DNA from: Acidimicrobiales bacterium
GTDB lineage: Bacteria > Actinomycetota > Acidimicrobiia > Acidimicrobiales > MedAcidi-G1
Assembly: GCA_022452035.1 (NCBI GenBank)
Contig: JAKURV010000017.1
Coordinates: 1 to 51,805 of the forward strand
Length of the DNA stretch: 51,805 bases
Direction of reading: 5' to 3'
The notes beneath the pieces are model-generated. The model saw nothing but the letters and a program-made list of their open reading frames with translations, was not told the origin of the DNA and made no database searches. The position numbers were made by a program, and so were the translations under genes. Shown here piece after piece: positions 17,935 through 26,898 of this stretch (position 1 is the stretch's first letter; every line of letters starts with the position of its first letter).

Positions 17935-20385
17935 ATGGCTTCCCGTTTCGCGCGCCCCGGCCCGACCGGAAAATCCGCTGATGGCAAGGGAAAAAACCGG
18001 TCACGCGACACTTCGACGAGCACTGCCGGCCGGGAAGTTGAGGCTTCCGTCCCGTTGCTGCGACGCATGGCCCGGGCGGCCTTCGGCGGTCGGGGAGACG
18101 AGGTCCTCGGTCTCCTACTGGTCGTCGGCGGCCTACTGACCGGCCTCTCGGTCTACCTCGAGCGTGCCGGTGTCGTCGGTCGGGTCGTGGACTCCGGCCT
18201 GGGCTGGTCGGTCGGGACCACACGGGTGGTCCTGCCGGTAGCCATGGTGGCGACCGGCCTGGCCATGTTCCGGGAACGCAGCGAGCTGGGCGAGATCTCC
18301 AAACGCCTTCCAGTGGGCCTGGTAATGGCCGTGCTGAGTGTGACCGGCCTGCTGCACATCACCAGGGGCCGCCCCGGGCTGGACGACGGCGCCGACGGGC
18401 TCGGCGAGTCCGGAGGCCTGATCGGCCTAGCGGTGGGCGGCGGCCTGGAGGCCGGCGTGGCTACCTGGGGTGCCGTGCTCATCCTGTCCGGTATCGGGTT
18501 GGTGGCCGCCGCCGTGATCACACGGACCACGGCACGGCAGGCAGCCCGAGGAGCGGCCCGGGGGGCGGCTTTCACCGCCCGCCACGCGGCTCGCGGTGCC
18601 GCGGGAGGGTTACGGCCTGCCCTACGGGGCCTGCGCAACTGGCTCCAGGGCCTCCTCACCCCACCGGGAGGCGACCACGCCCCTGTGTCGACCCCCGAGC
18701 CGGCCCCCGCACCCGTGACGCCGCCCCCCGAGCCTCCGGCCGCCACGCCGACACCGCCTCGGTCGCGCAAGCGCCGGACAAAGGTGGTGCCACCGGAGGC
18801 CGGCGAACAGCTCACCATCGAGCTGGGGGCTGCGGTGGCCGACTCGCCCTGGCGCCTGCCGCCCCTGGAGTACCTGGCCCGCCAGGAGACCCACGACGTC
18901 GACGCCAAGGCAGTGGAGGAGCGAGGCCATCGCCTCCAGGAGGCGTTAGCCGCCCACGGGGTCGAGACCCGCTTGGTCGAGATGACCGTAGGCCCGACCG
19001 TTACCCGCTACGCCCTCCAGTTGGGCGAAGGGGTCAAGGTCTCCAGGGTCACCAGCCTCAACAAGGACATCGCCTACGCCCTGGCCGCCGCCGACGTCCG
19101 GATCCTTGCCCCCATCCCCGGCCAGCAGGCCATCGGCATCGAGGTCCCCAACGAGGACCGCGAGGTGGTGGCCCTGGGCGACATCCTCGCCTCGCCCGAA
19201 GCGGCCAAGGCCCGGCATCCGCTAGAGGCGGCCATTGGCCGCGACATCAGCGGACGCTCGGTGATGCTGAACCTGGCCACCATGCCCCATCTCCTGATCG
19301 CCGGGGCTACGGGGGCTGGCAAGTCATCGTGCATCAACTCGTTCATCACCTCGATCCTGATGCGCTCAACACCCGACCAGGTGCGGATGATCCTCGTAGA
19401 TCCCAAGCGGGTCGAGATGGGCCAGTACGAGGGTGTGCCACACCTCCTAACTGCTCCAGTGACCGACCCCAAGAAGGCGGCCAACGCCCTGCACTGGGCC
19501 GTCCGGGAGATGGAGCGCCGCTACGACCTCCTGTCCACCTGCGGGTTCCGTGACATCAGCGGTTACAACGCGGCGTTCGACCGGGGCGACCTGCGGGCAC
19601 CGCTGGGCATGGCCGAGGAGGACGGCGAGCCGGTCTCGTACCAGCGTCTGCCGTTCATCCTCGTGGTGGTCGACGAGCTCTCCGACCTCATGATGGTGGC
19701 CGCCCGCGACGTGGAGGACTCCATCTGCCGCCTGGCCCAGATGGCCAGGGCCGTGGGCATCCACTTGGTGGTGGCTACCCAGCGTCCGTCGGTCAACGTC
19801 ATCACCGGCGTCATCAAGGCCAACATCCCGGCCCGCCTGGCCTTCGCTGTGTCCAGCCTGGCCGACAGCCGGGTCATCCTCGACCAGCAGGGCGCCGAAC
19901 GCCTGGTGGGATGGGGCGACATGCTTCTACTCGGCCCGAGCTCCAGCGTGGCCCAGCGCATCCAGGGTGCGTGGGTGGACGAGCACGAGGTCCGCCAGGT
20001 CGTGGAGTTCTGGACGGCTCAGGCCCGGACGGCGGCTGACGCCGATGAGGCCGAGGTCGAGGCCCACGATCCGACCGGTCCGGTCGACAAGACCGCCAGT
20101 GTCGGGACGGCGCCCGACATCACCGAGGACTCGACCCGACCGGCCACCGCCGGCACCTCGGACGACGACGAACTGTTCGAGGAGGCCCGGCGGCTGGTGG
20201 TGTCCAGCCAGCTGGGCTCCACCTCGATGCTGCAGCGCAAGCTGCGGGTGGGCTTCGCCCGGGCGGGCCGGCTGATGGACCTACTGGAGGAGGCCGGGGT
20301 GGTGGGCCCGTCGACTGGTTCCAAGGCCCGCGAGGTTCTCATCGTGGCCGACGGGCTCGAGAACCTCACCGAACAGGGCCTCTAG
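17935..20385 (+). CDS. ftsK: DNA translocase FtsK/SpoIIIE
   Basis: FtsK is a septal, ATP-driven dsDNA pump that clears and aligns chromosome termini at division. The 816-residue protein begins with a short basic tail, then about four membrane segments (roughly residues 55-200), then a Pro/Ala-rich linker. The motor has Walker A in AGATGAGKSS near residue 456 and Walker B in LVVVDELSDLMM, followed by QMARAVGIHLVVATQRPS. A C-terminal gamma winged helix (SQLGSTSMLQRKLRVGFARA) would read KOPS-like sequences. ATG 17935 is chosen because it has a -10 element at the right distance; an earlier in-frame start at 17884 would lie inside the terminator hairpin. Confidence 0.95.
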   Translation: MASRFARPGPTGKSADGKGKNRSRDTSTSTAGREVEASVPLLRRMARAAFGGRGDEVLGLLLVVGGLLTGLSVYLERAGVVGRVVDSGLGWSVGTTRVVLPVAMVATGLAMFRERSELGEISKRLPVGLVMAVLSVTGLLHITRGRPGLDDGADGLGESGGLIGLAVGGGLEAGVATWGAVLILSGIGLVAAAVITRTTARQAARGAARGAAFTARHAARGAAGGLRPALRGLRNWLQGLLTPPGGDHAPVSTPEPAPAPVTPPPEPPAATPTPPRSRKRRTKVVPPEAGEQLTIELGAAVADSPWRLPPLEYLARQETHDVDAKAVEERGHRLQEALAAHGVETRLVEMTVGPTVTRYALQLGEGVKVSRVTSLNKDIAYALAAADVRILAPIPGQQAIGIEVPNEDREVVALGDILASPEAAKARHPLEAAIGRDISGRSVMLNLATMPHLLIAGATGAGKSSCINSFITSILMRSTPDQVRMILVDPKRVEMGQYEGVPHLLTAPVTDPKKAANALHWAVREMERRYDLLSTCGFRDISGYNAAFDRGDLRAPLGMAEEDGEPVSYQRLPFILVVVDELSDLMMVAARDVEDSICRLAQMARAVGIHLVVATQRPSVNVITGVIKANIPARLAFAVSSLADSRVILDQQGAERLVGWGDMLLLGPSSSVAQRIQGAWVDEHEVRQVVEFWTAQARTAADADEAEVEAHDPTGPVDKTASVGTAPDITEDSTRPATAGTSDDDELFEEARRLVVSSQLGSTSMLQRKLRVGFARAGRLMDLLEEAGVVGPSTGSKAREVLIVADGLENLTEQGL

Positions 20386-20404
20386 GCCACCGGTCGGCGG
20401 CCGG

Positions 20405-20410
20405 TAGCGT
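20405..20410 (+). promoter_or_regulatory. -10 element TAGCGT, leaderless start of the exchanger gene
   Basis: TAGCGT ends 6 bases before the GTG at 20417, with only GGGT-containing sequence between and no Shine-Dalgarno. Confidence 0.6.
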
Positions 20411-20416
20411 CGGGTC

Positions 20417-21370
20417 GTGGTCCTCAACATCCTGCTGCTTGCGCTCGGCGTGGCCGGGCTGACAATCGCCGCCGATCGCTTCGTGGTCGGGGCGGCGCAG
20501 GTGGCCGCCCGGTTGCGGGTTTCGACGGTGGTGACCGGCGCCCTCATCATCGGGTTCGGTACGAGCGCCCCCGAGCTGGTCGTCTCGACCCTGGCGGCGC
20601 TGACCGAGGGGGCCGAGGGCACGGCGTTGGCCGTGGGCAACATCGTGGGTTCGAACGTCGCCAACTTGACGTTGGTTCTGGCCATCCCGGCGCTGGTTTT
20701 CGGAAGCGTGCGTATCGAGACGGGGGTCAAGCGCCAGGCGGCGCTCTCCGCATTCGGGGTTACGGTCTTTGCCGCCCTGCTCTTCTTCGCGGAGCCGTCG
20801 GCCTGGTGGGGAGTGATGCTGCTGATCCTTACGTTGGCTGCCCTGCGGGCCGTCCTCTGGCTCGGCGATCGGTTCGGTGGCGTACCGCCACCAGATACCA
20901 CCGAGGGAGCGAGTCCGTGGATCCGGACAGTGGTTGGGCTGGTCGGGACCGTCGGCTTCGCCTACCTGGTGGTCCGGTCGGCAACCTCGATTGCCGACGA
21001 CCTGGGCTGGACCGGGGGCTTCGTGGGATTTGCCCTCGTGGCGGTGGGTACGTCGCTGCCCGAACTCGTCACGGCGCTAGCCGCCGCCCGAAGGGGCGAG
21101 TCGGGGCTGATCCTTGGCAACCTGCTGGGCTCCAACCTCTTCAACGGCCTCATGGTCGGGGCGGCGGTGTTCCTCGCCAACGGTGCGACTCCGTACGACA
21201 AGGTGTCAGGACTGCCAGATGAGCCACTACTCGTCATGGTTGCCGTGTCGTGGGGAGTCATCTGGTTCATGAGGACCGGCCGGCGGATCGACCGGCGTGA
21301 GGCAGCATTTCTGATCGTCGCCTATGCCGGCCTCCTCGGCTGGTTGGCCACCAACTCCGCCGTGGCCTGA
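20417..21370 (+). CDS. Calcium/sodium antiporter (CaCA family, YrbG-like)
   Basis: The 317-residue integral membrane protein has the two inverted alpha repeats of the Ca2+/cation antiporter family. Alpha-1 reads GTSAPELVVSTLAAL followed by GNIVGSNVANLTL. Alpha-2 reads GTSLPELVTALAAARRGE followed by GNLLGSNLFNGL. The acidic residues in both PEL motifs are the cation-binding ones. About ten membrane segments are expected. It probably exchanges Ca2+ for Na+ or H+; the counter-ion cannot be read here. It stands alone between ftsK and rimO with its own promoter. Confidence 0.92.
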   Translation: MVLNILLLALGVAGLTIAADRFVVGAAQVAARLRVSTVVTGALIIGFGTSAPELVVSTLAALTEGAEGTALAVGNIVGSNVANLTLVLAIPALVFGSVRIETGVKRQAALSAFGVTVFAALLFFAEPSAWWGVMLLILTLAALRAVLWLGDRFGGVPPPDTTEGASPWIRTVVGLVGTVGFAYLVVRSATSIADDLGWTGGFVGFALVAVGTSLPELVTALAAARRGESGLILGNLLGSNLFNGLMVGAAVFLANGATPYDKVSGLPDEPLLVMVAVSWGVIWFMRTGRRIDRREAAFLIVAYAGLLGWLATNSAVA

Positions 21371-21402
21371 GCGCCGGGCCGGGCGGCCGGGTGTCGAGCC
21401 CG

Positions 21403-21408
21403 TAGCCT
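21403..21408 (+). promoter_or_regulatory. -10 element TAGCCT, leaderless start of rimO
   Basis: TAGCCT is followed by GAACCG and then ATGATG at 21415. The 6-base spacing supports the first ATG as the start. Confidence 0.65.
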
Positions 21409-21414
21409 GAACCG

Positions 21415-22668
21415 ATGATGGGAGCCGGCACCTACCACCTCGTCACGCTGGGCTGTCCGAAGAACCAGGTGGACTCGGACAAACTCGAGGGTGTGCTGGT
21501 CGCTGACGGCCACTCGTCGGTGGATCAGGCGTCCGACGCCGACCTGATTGTGGTCAACACCTGCGCATTCATCGAAGATGCCCGCCAGGAGTCGGTCGAC
21601 ACCGTGCTGGCCCTGGCCGACCAGCAGCGGGACGGTGCTCGCCTGGTGGTCACCGGCTGCATGGCCGAGCGGTACGGCGACGAGCTGGCTTCCGTCCTGC
21701 CTGAGGTCGACCGGGTGGCTGGGTTCGGGGTGCCGGTAACCCTCGGGCGACGTCCCGATGCCCCGACGTCAGAGCTCCCCTCCTTCGACCTGTTGAACCT
21801 GCCCCGTCCGGCAGCGGCCCGCCCGTGGGCTTACGTGAAGGTCGCCGAGGGGTGCGACCGGTCGTGTGGATTCTGCGCCATCCCCACCTTCCGTGGTCCG
21901 CAACGCAGCCGGACGGCGGCCTCCATCCTGGATGAGGTGGACGCCCTGGACGCCCGTGAGGTGGTGCTGGTAGCCCAGGACCTCGCCTCCTACGGCCGCG
22001 ATCAGGGAGAGGGCGAGCGGGCCATCGTGCCGCTGGTCGAGGCGGTGGCCGACCTGGTGGACCGGGTCCGCCTGCTGTACCTGTACCCGTCGGACCTGAC
22101 CGACCGCCTGGTGGCCACCATCTGTGCCACCGGCGTCCCGTACTTCGACCTGTCCCTTCAGCACGTATCGCCCCCGCTAATGCGCCGCATGCGGAGGTGG
22201 GGCGACAGCGAACGCTTCCTGGAGCGCATCGCTCACATCCGCAGCGTCGAGCCCGAAGCCGCCCTGCGCTCCAACTTCATCGTCGGCTACCCGGGCGAGA
22301 CCGAGGAGGACCACGACGCCCTGCTGGCCTTCGTGGAGGCTGCCAACCTGGACTGGTGCGGGTTCTTCGCCTTTAGCCGCGAGGAGGGGACCCACGCCGC
22401 CTCCCTGGACGGCGAGGTCGCTCCCGGCCTGATGGCCGAACGTCTCCACGAGCTGGGCGAGATCCAGGATCGGATTACGGCTAACCGGCGGGATGCCCTC
22501 ATCGGGCGCACAGTGACCGTGCTGGTCGACGAGTCAGGAGTGGGACGCACCCACCGCGAGGCGCCGGAGATCGACGGCATAGTGATCGTTCCCTCCGCCC
22601 TGCCGGTCGGCCGGTTCGCCGACGTCACGGTGACCGGGGCGCTCGGACCTGACCTGGTGGCGGCATGA
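21415..22668 (+). CDS. rimO: Ribosomal protein S12 methylthiotransferase RimO
   Basis: RimO adds a methylthio group to the beta carbon of the conserved Asp of ribosomal protein S12. The 417-residue protein has the UPF0004 domain with its iron-sulfur cysteines (LGCPKNQVDSD, NTCAFIEDARQES, GCMAERY). A radical-SAM domain follows with CDRSCGFC in VAEGCDRSCGFCAIPTFRG, and a C-terminal TRAM domain. CPKNQVD and AFIEDA separate it from MiaB, which is also present in the window. Its stop overlaps the pgsA start, so rimO-pgsA-cinA is likely one operon. Confidence 0.95.
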   Translation: MMGAGTYHLVTLGCPKNQVDSDKLEGVLVADGHSSVDQASDADLIVVNTCAFIEDARQESVDTVLALADQQRDGARLVVTGCMAERYGDELASVLPEVDRVAGFGVPVTLGRRPDAPTSELPSFDLLNLPRPAAARPWAYVKVAEGCDRSCGFCAIPTFRGPQRSRTAASILDEVDALDAREVVLVAQDLASYGRDQGEGERAIVPLVEAVADLVDRVRLLYLYPSDLTDRLVATICATGVPYFDLSLQHVSPPLMRRMRRWGDSERFLERIAHIRSVEPEAALRSNFIVGYPGETEEDHDALLAFVEAANLDWCGFFAFSREEGTHAASLDGEVAPGLMAERLHELGEIQDRITANRRDALIGRTVTVLVDESGVGRTHREAPEIDGIVIVPSALPVGRFADVTVTGALGPDLVAA

Positions 22669-23237
22669 GGCACTTCCGGACCGTGGTCTCTCCAGCCAAC
22701 CTGGTAACTCTGGCCCGCCTGGTTCTGGCGCCAGTCCTATTCGCCCTCGTGCTGGGGGCCGAGGACCGTGACGGCGCGACATGGGCCGGGTTCGCCCTCG
22801 GCTCAGTGCTGGCCGCCACCGACTACTTCGACGGCATCCTGGCCCGCCGCCGGGGCACGATCAGCCGCTGGGGGGCGTTCCTAGACCCGTTGGCCGACAA
22901 GGTGGTGGTGATCGGTGTGGCCGTCTGCCTGGCCATGGTGGGTCGCTACGCCTGGCTGCCGGTCGTCCTGCTGGCCGTCCGGGAACTGGCTATCACCCTT
23001 TACCGCCTGTGGTTTGCCCGGCAGGGGTTGGCCGTACCGGCCCGGCGGTCAGCTAAGTGGAAGACCATCGTCCAGGGCACGGCGCTGCTGATCGCCGTAA
23101 TGCCACCAATGCGGGACGCCGACCTGGTGGTCGACGTCGCCCTGTGGCTGGCTGTGTCCTTCACCCTGGTGACCGGCGCCCAGTACCTGCGGGACGGGCG
23201 CAGGGCCACCAGCCCCACCGGGTCGCGGTCCGGCTGA
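22665..23237 (+). CDS. pgsA: CDP-diacylglycerol-glycerol-3-phosphate 3-phosphatidyltransferase
   Basis: PgsA makes phosphatidylglycerol phosphate, the first step to anionic membrane lipids. The 190-residue membrane protein starts with PANLVTLARLVLAPVLF and carries the full CDP-alcohol phosphotransferase signature, D-x2-DG-x2-AR-x8-G-x3-D-x3-D, beginning at TDYFDGILAR and ending at DPLADK. About five membrane helices follow the family pattern. The ATG overlaps the rimO stop (ATGA). The rimO-pgsA-cinA order supports PgsA over other members of the same superfamily. Confidence 0.92.
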   Translation: MRHFRTVVSPANLVTLARLVLAPVLFALVLGAEDRDGATWAGFALGSVLAATDYFDGILARRRGTISRWGAFLDPLADKVVVIGVAVCLAMVGRYAWLPVVLLAVRELAITLYRLWFARQGLAVPARRSAKWKTIVQGTALLIAVMPPMRDADLVVDVALWLAVSFTLVTGAQYLRDGRRATSPTGSRSG

Positions 23238-23260
23238 CCACCGCGGAGGGAGAGGACGTC

Positions 23261-24523
23261 GTGCGTTGCGAGGTGGTGGCGGTCGGAACGGAGCTGCTGC
23301 TGGGCCAGATCGTTGACACCAACTCGTCGTGGATCGGGGAGCAGTTGGCCCTGGCCGGCATCGACTGCCATCGCCACACCGCGGTGGGTGACAACCGGGA
23401 TCGGATGCGCGACGCCATAGCCGACGCCCTGGGCCGGGCCGACGCCGTGATCGTGACCGGGGGCCTGGGACCCACCCAGGATGACATCACCCGGGATGTG
23501 TTGGCCGAGGTGCTGGGCGTGGACCTGGTCCGGGACGACGCCCTGGTGGAGAGGATCGAGGCCGTGTTCGGTGGCCGGGGGCGCGCCATGCCGGCCAACA
23601 ACCTGAGACAGGCCGAGGTGCCGGTCGGAGCTCGGGCCATCGAGCAGATGCCAGGCACAGCGCCGGGCCTGGTATGCCCAGTGGGCGAGGGGGGCGACGA
23701 CAGCCCCCGGGTCCTCTACGCGGTGCCCGGGGTGCCCTGGGAGATGCGTCAGATGGTGGAGGGCACGGTCCTGCCCGACCTGAAGCGGCGGGCTGGGATC
23801 GCCAGCGTCATCCGGTCGCGGACGCTACGCACGTGGGGCCAGTCGGAGTCAGGGCTGGCCGAGGACCTGGCCGACGAGATCGACCGCCTGGACACCGAAG
23901 GTGGGCCGACGCTGGCCTTCCTGGCCAGCGGCATGGAGGGCCTGAAGATCCGGATCACCGCCAAGGCGGCTAGCGGACCCGAGGCCGAGGCCCTGCTGGC
24001 TGACGAGGAGGCGCGTGTCCGCAGAATCGTGGGGCCCATCGTGTTCGGAGTGGACGACCAGACCATGGAGTCGGTCGTCCTCGACCTACTGGTCGATCAG
24101 GGGCTCCGGCTGGCCACCGCCGAGTCGATGACCGGTGGGATGGTCGGGACCCGCCTCACCGAGGTTCCGGGTTCCAGTCGGGCCTACGTGGGATCGATGG
24201 TGGCCTACGACGGTGACGTCAAGCGCTCGCTCCTGGGCGTTCCCGACGGCCCGGTGGTCGGAGAAGCCGCCGTCGAGGCCATGGCTATCGGGGTGTGCCG
24301 ACTGCTGGGGGCCGATGCGTCGGTGGCCGTAACCGGGGTGGCGGGGCCCGACCCGCAGGACGGCCAAGAGCCGGGCACAGTCTGGATGGCCACCTGTGTG
24401 GACGGGGTCGTGGAGTCGGTCCGGGTCCGGTGGCCGTTCGACCGGACGCGGACCCGTCAGTTCACGGTTATTTCGGTCCTCGACGCCCTGCGCCTGCGCC
24501 TGCTAGACCGCGCCGGGCACTGA
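23261..24523 (+). CDS. cinA: CinA family nicotinamide-nucleotide amidohydrolase
   Basis: CinA has an N-terminal molybdopterin-binding-like (COG1058, ADP-ribose pyrophosphatase type) domain and a C-terminal NMN deamidase domain that recycles pyridine nucleotides. The product has 420 residues. The N-terminal signature CEVVAVGTELLLGQIVDTN is at the start, with VTGGLGPTQDDITRD near residue 68. The C-terminal domain has TAESMTGGMVG and VAVTGVAGPD. GTG 23261 is chosen because GGAGGGAGAGG precedes it and the protein then begins at the conserved core; the frame is open further upstream inside pgsA. Confidence 0.94.
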   Translation: MRCEVVAVGTELLLGQIVDTNSSWIGEQLALAGIDCHRHTAVGDNRDRMRDAIADALGRADAVIVTGGLGPTQDDITRDVLAEVLGVDLVRDDALVERIEAVFGGRGRAMPANNLRQAEVPVGARAIEQMPGTAPGLVCPVGEGGDDSPRVLYAVPGVPWEMRQMVEGTVLPDLKRRAGIASVIRSRTLRTWGQSESGLAEDLADEIDRLDTEGGPTLAFLASGMEGLKIRITAKAASGPEAEALLADEEARVRRIVGPIVFGVDDQTMESVVLDLLVDQGLRLATAESMTGGMVGTRLTEVPGSSRAYVGSMVAYDGDVKRSLLGVPDGPVVGEAAVEAMAIGVCRLLGADASVAVTGVAGPDPQDGQEPGTVWMATCVDGVVESVRVRWPFDRTRTRQFTVISVLDALRLRLLDRAGH

Positions 24524-24543
24524 CCAGTAGCCGGAGGCCCGTC

Positions 24544-25038
24544 ATGCGGTGCTTCGTCGCCGTCCTCCCACCGCCCGAGGTGTTAGACGTCCTGGCCCGA
24601 CTGGACCGACCGGCGGCCCCGGGGGTGCGCTGGACCCATTATGACCAGTGGCACGTGACCCTACGGTTTCTGGGCGAGGTGGACCCGGGCGAGGTCAGCG
24701 TCGCCCTAGCCGGACTGAACGCCGAGGCGGTGGTGGCCGCCATGGGGCCGGCGACGATCGTGCTGGGCGGGCACGCCGTGGTGGTTCCGGTGTCCGGCCT
24801 CGACGGGCTGGCCGCATCCGTGGTGACCCGGACGGCCCTGGTGGGGGAGCAACCCGAGGACCGGCCCTTTGTGGGGCACCTCACCCTGGCCCGTCTTGGG
24901 GCCCCGGCACCCCCTGGGTCGGTCGGGGTTCCGCTAGCGGCCGAGTTCCCGGTGGGTGAGGTGTGCTTGGTGGCTAGTCACCTGCTTCACGACGGCGCCG
25001 CCTACGAGGTGCTAGAGCGATTCGCCCTGACTGGCTGA
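24544..25038 (+). CDS. thpR: RNA 2',3'-cyclic phosphodiesterase (2H family)
   Basis: This is a 164-residue 2H phosphoesterase of the LigT/ThpR type that hydrolyses 2',3'-cyclic phosphates on RNA and has historically been called 2'-5' RNA ligase. The protein begins with the typical RCFVAVLPPPEV. Two catalytic His-x-Thr motifs are visible: HVTLRF near residue 37 and HLTLAR near residue 113. ATG 24544 has GGAG upstream. It follows cinA by 20 bases and is convergent with msrB, with a 9-base gap. Cellular role is not settled for this family. Confidence 0.9.
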   Translation: MRCFVAVLPPPEVLDVLARLDRPAAPGVRWTHYDQWHVTLRFLGEVDPGEVSVALAGLNAEAVVAAMGPATIVLGGHAVVVPVSGLDGLAASVVTRTALVGEQPEDRPFVGHLTLARLGAPAPPGSVGVPLAAEFPVGEVCLVASHLLHDGAAYEVLERFALTG

Positions 25039-25047
25039 CAGCGCCGG

Positions 25048-25479
25048 TCAGGCTGGGGCCTGCTCCTCGAGCACGATGCAGGCCGAGTTGATGCAGTAGC
25101 GGTCACCGGTGGGTGCCGGGCCGTCAGGGAACACGTGGCCGAGGTGGGCACCGCACGTGCCGCAGGTGGTCTCGGTCCGAACCATGCCGAGGCTGGTGTC
25201 GGCCCGGGCGTCAATCCGAGCGTCCTCGGCCGGAGCCGTGAAGCTCGGCCAGCCGCACCCGGAGTCAAACTTGGCAGCGCTGTCGAACACCACGGCGTCG
25301 CACGCTGCGCAGCGGTAGGTTCCGGTTCGCTTCTCGTCCCAGTAGGTGCCGGTGAAGGCCCGTTCGGTTCCGGCCTCCTGGGTGCAGTGCCAGGCCATCG
25401 GGTCCAGGCGTTCACGGAGGTCGGGGTTCCGTTCGGCGTGGGCGGTCCGCTTCTCTTCGGGGGTGAGCTGGTCATCCAT
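25048..25479 (-). CDS. msrB: Peptide-methionine (R)-S-oxide reductase MsrB
   Basis: MsrB reduces the R epimer of methionine sulfoxide in proteins. The 143-residue protein has the zinc site formed by two CxxC pairs (CAAC and CGTC), the FDSGCGWPSF stretch, GHVFPDG, and the catalytic cysteine in RYCINSA. There is no selenocysteine: the catalytic codon is an ordinary Cys codon. I use ATG 25479 because a TACCGT hexamer lies 8 bases upstream. Another in-frame ATG at 25506 would add nine residues that look non-homologous. The gene is divergent from recA. Confidence 0.94.
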   Translation of the reverse strand: MDDQLTPEEKRTAHAERNPDLRERLDPMAWHCTQEAGTERAFTGTYWDEKRTGTYRCAACDAVVFDSAAKFDSGCGWPSFTAPAEDARIDARADTSLGMVRTETTCGTCGAHLGHVFPDGPAPTGDRYCINSACIVLEEQAPA

Positions 25480-25487
25480 GGCCTCTG

Positions 25488-25493
25488 ACGGTA
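25488..25493 (-). promoter_or_regulatory. -10 element TACCGT, leaderless start of msrB
   Basis: On the minus strand TACCGT ends 8 bases before the ATG at 25479. The same hexamer and spacing are found in front of ftsK. Confidence 0.45.
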
Positions 25494-25531
25494 GTTCCCG
25501 TGCCATCCATGACCGATTCGGAGGAGAATAC

Positions 25532-25561
25532 TTGCATCGAACGCCTGTTCGCAATTACGCT
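25532..25561 (+). promoter_or_regulatory. recA promoter with embedded SOS box
   Basis: TCGAACGCCTGTTCGC at 25537-25552 matches the actinobacterial/Bacillus-type LexA operator TCGAAC-N4-GTTCGA at all but the last base. It lies almost exactly between a -35-like TTGCAT (25532-25537) and a -10-like TACGCT (25556-25561), so bound LexA would block RNA polymerase. A second possible -10, TAGAGT at 25601, could serve a constitutive start. The leader before recA is then about 115 bases. Confidence 0.8.
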
Positions 25562-25682
25562 GTTGTCATTCGTTCCGGACCCGTTGTCACAGGCCTTTCC
25601 TAGAGTCGCCGGCGACAACTCCGACAGACATCCAGAAACCTGACCAGGACCACGAGGGTCCGGAGAGAACGGAGCAACCAAC

Positions 25683-26810
25683 ATGGCGAAGCATGGCAGG
25701 ACGATGAGCGGTGGCGACCTTGAGGCGGGGGCCGAGCGCACCAAGGCCCTCGACATGGCCCTGGGCCAGATCGAGAAGCAGTTCGGAACCGGCGCCGTCA
25801 TGAAGATGGGCGACAAGGGCTCCATGGCCATCGAGACGGTGCCCACCGGAGCCCTGGCGCTGGACCTGGCGTTAGGCATCGGTGGCATCCCACGGGGGAG
25901 GGTCGTTGAGATCTTCGGGCCGGAGGGCTCGGGCAAGACCACCCTGGCCACCCACGTTGTCGCCGAGGCACAGCGCAACGGCGGCATCTGCGCATACATC
26001 GATGCTGAGCACGCAATGGATCCGACCTACGCCCGGGCCATCGGCGTCGATGTAGACGAACTCCTAATCTCCCAGCCCGACACCGGAGAGCAGGCCCTCG
26101 AGATCGCCGACATGCTCGTACGCTCCGGGGCTCTCGACGTGGTGGTAATCGACTCCGTAGCTGCCCTCACCCCACGTGCCGAGATCGAGGGCGAGATGGG
26201 CGATGCACACGTGGGCCTGCAGGCCCGCCTCATGTCCCAGGCTCTACGCAAACTCACCTCCAACCTCAACAAGTCCCAGACGATCCTCATCTTCATCAAC
26301 CAGTTGCGGGAAAAGATCGGCGTGATGTTCGGATCACCGGAGACCACGCCCGGTGGTCGAGCCCTGAAGTTCTACTCCTCGGTCCGCTTGGACATCCGTC
26401 GGATCGAGGCCATCAAGGATGGCCTCGAGGTGGTGGGGAACCGCACCCGGGTCAAGGTCGTCAAGAACAAGTGCGCCCCGCCGTTCCGCCAGGCCGAGTT
26501 CGACATCATGTACGGGCGTGGCATCAGCCGTGAGGGTTCCGTGGTGGACCTCGGGGTGGACCTGGGCGTAGTCAAGAAGTCAGGGGCTTGGTACACGTAC
26601 GAAGGCGAACAGCTCGGCCAGGGCAGGGAGAACGCCAAGAAGTTCTTGCTGGAGAATCCCGAGGTCATGGTCGAGATCACCGACCGGGTTTGGCGGGAAG
26701 TCCAGCCTGTCGAGGAGCTGGAGGCCGAGCCGGAGGCGCCGACCGAGGTCCAAGCGGTGGCCGACGAGTTCACCGAGGCCGACGACCTTCCGATCTCCCT
26801 GGAGGACTGA
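25683..26810 (+). CDS. recA: Recombinase RecA
   Basis: RecA forms filaments on single-stranded DNA, drives strand exchange, and triggers LexA self-cleavage. The 375-residue protein has Walker [10 protein letters not shown] near residue 80, the Walker B stretch [19 protein letters not shown], and the loop region [15 protein letters not shown] and [14 protein letters not shown]. The C-terminus is acidic. No intein is present. GGAGAG is upstream of ATG 25683. No recX follows, although recA-recX is usual in actinobacteria; the next gene is miaB after a strong hairpin. Confidence 0.98.
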   Translation: MAKHGRTMSGGDLEAGAERTKALDMALGQIEKQFGTGAVMKMGDKGSMAIETVPTGALALDLALGIGGIPRGRVVEIFGPEGSGKTTLATHVVAEAQRNGGICAYIDAEHAMDPTYARAIGVDVDELLISQPDTGEQALEIADMLVRSGALDVVVIDSVAALTPRAEIEGEMGDAHVGLQARLMSQALRKLTSNLNKSQTILIFINQLREKIGVMFGSPETTPGGRALKFYSSVRLDIRRIEAIKDGLEVVGNRTRVKVVKNKCAPPFRQAEFDIMYGRGISREGSVVDLGVDLGVVKKSGAWYTYEGEQLGQGRENAKKFLLENPEVMVEITDRVWREVQPVEELEAEPEAPTEVQAVADEFTEADDLPISLED

Positions 26811-26849
26811 CGGGGGTTCCCTCCTCCCGCCCCTCCGGGGTTCAGTGCT

Positions 26850-26885
26850 CGGCCCCGGCCTGCCCCGACGGGGGCGCCGGGGCCG
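26850..26885 (+). terminator. Strong GC hairpin terminator after recA
   Basis: CGGCCCCGGC (26850-26859) pairs perfectly with GCCGGGGCCG (26876-26885). Inside, GCCCC (26862-26866) pairs with GGGGC (26871-26875). The result is about 15 bp with a two-base bulge. There is no T-run. Its last base directly touches the miaB -10 element. Confidence 0.7.
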
Positions 26886-26891
26886 TAGCCT
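26886..26891 (+). promoter_or_regulatory. -10 element TAGCCT, leaderless start of miaB
   Basis: TAGCCT is followed by 7 bases (CTGCACC) and GTG 26899. The region where a -35 would lie is occupied by the terminator hairpin. Confidence 0.6.
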
Positions 26892-26898
26892 CTGCACC

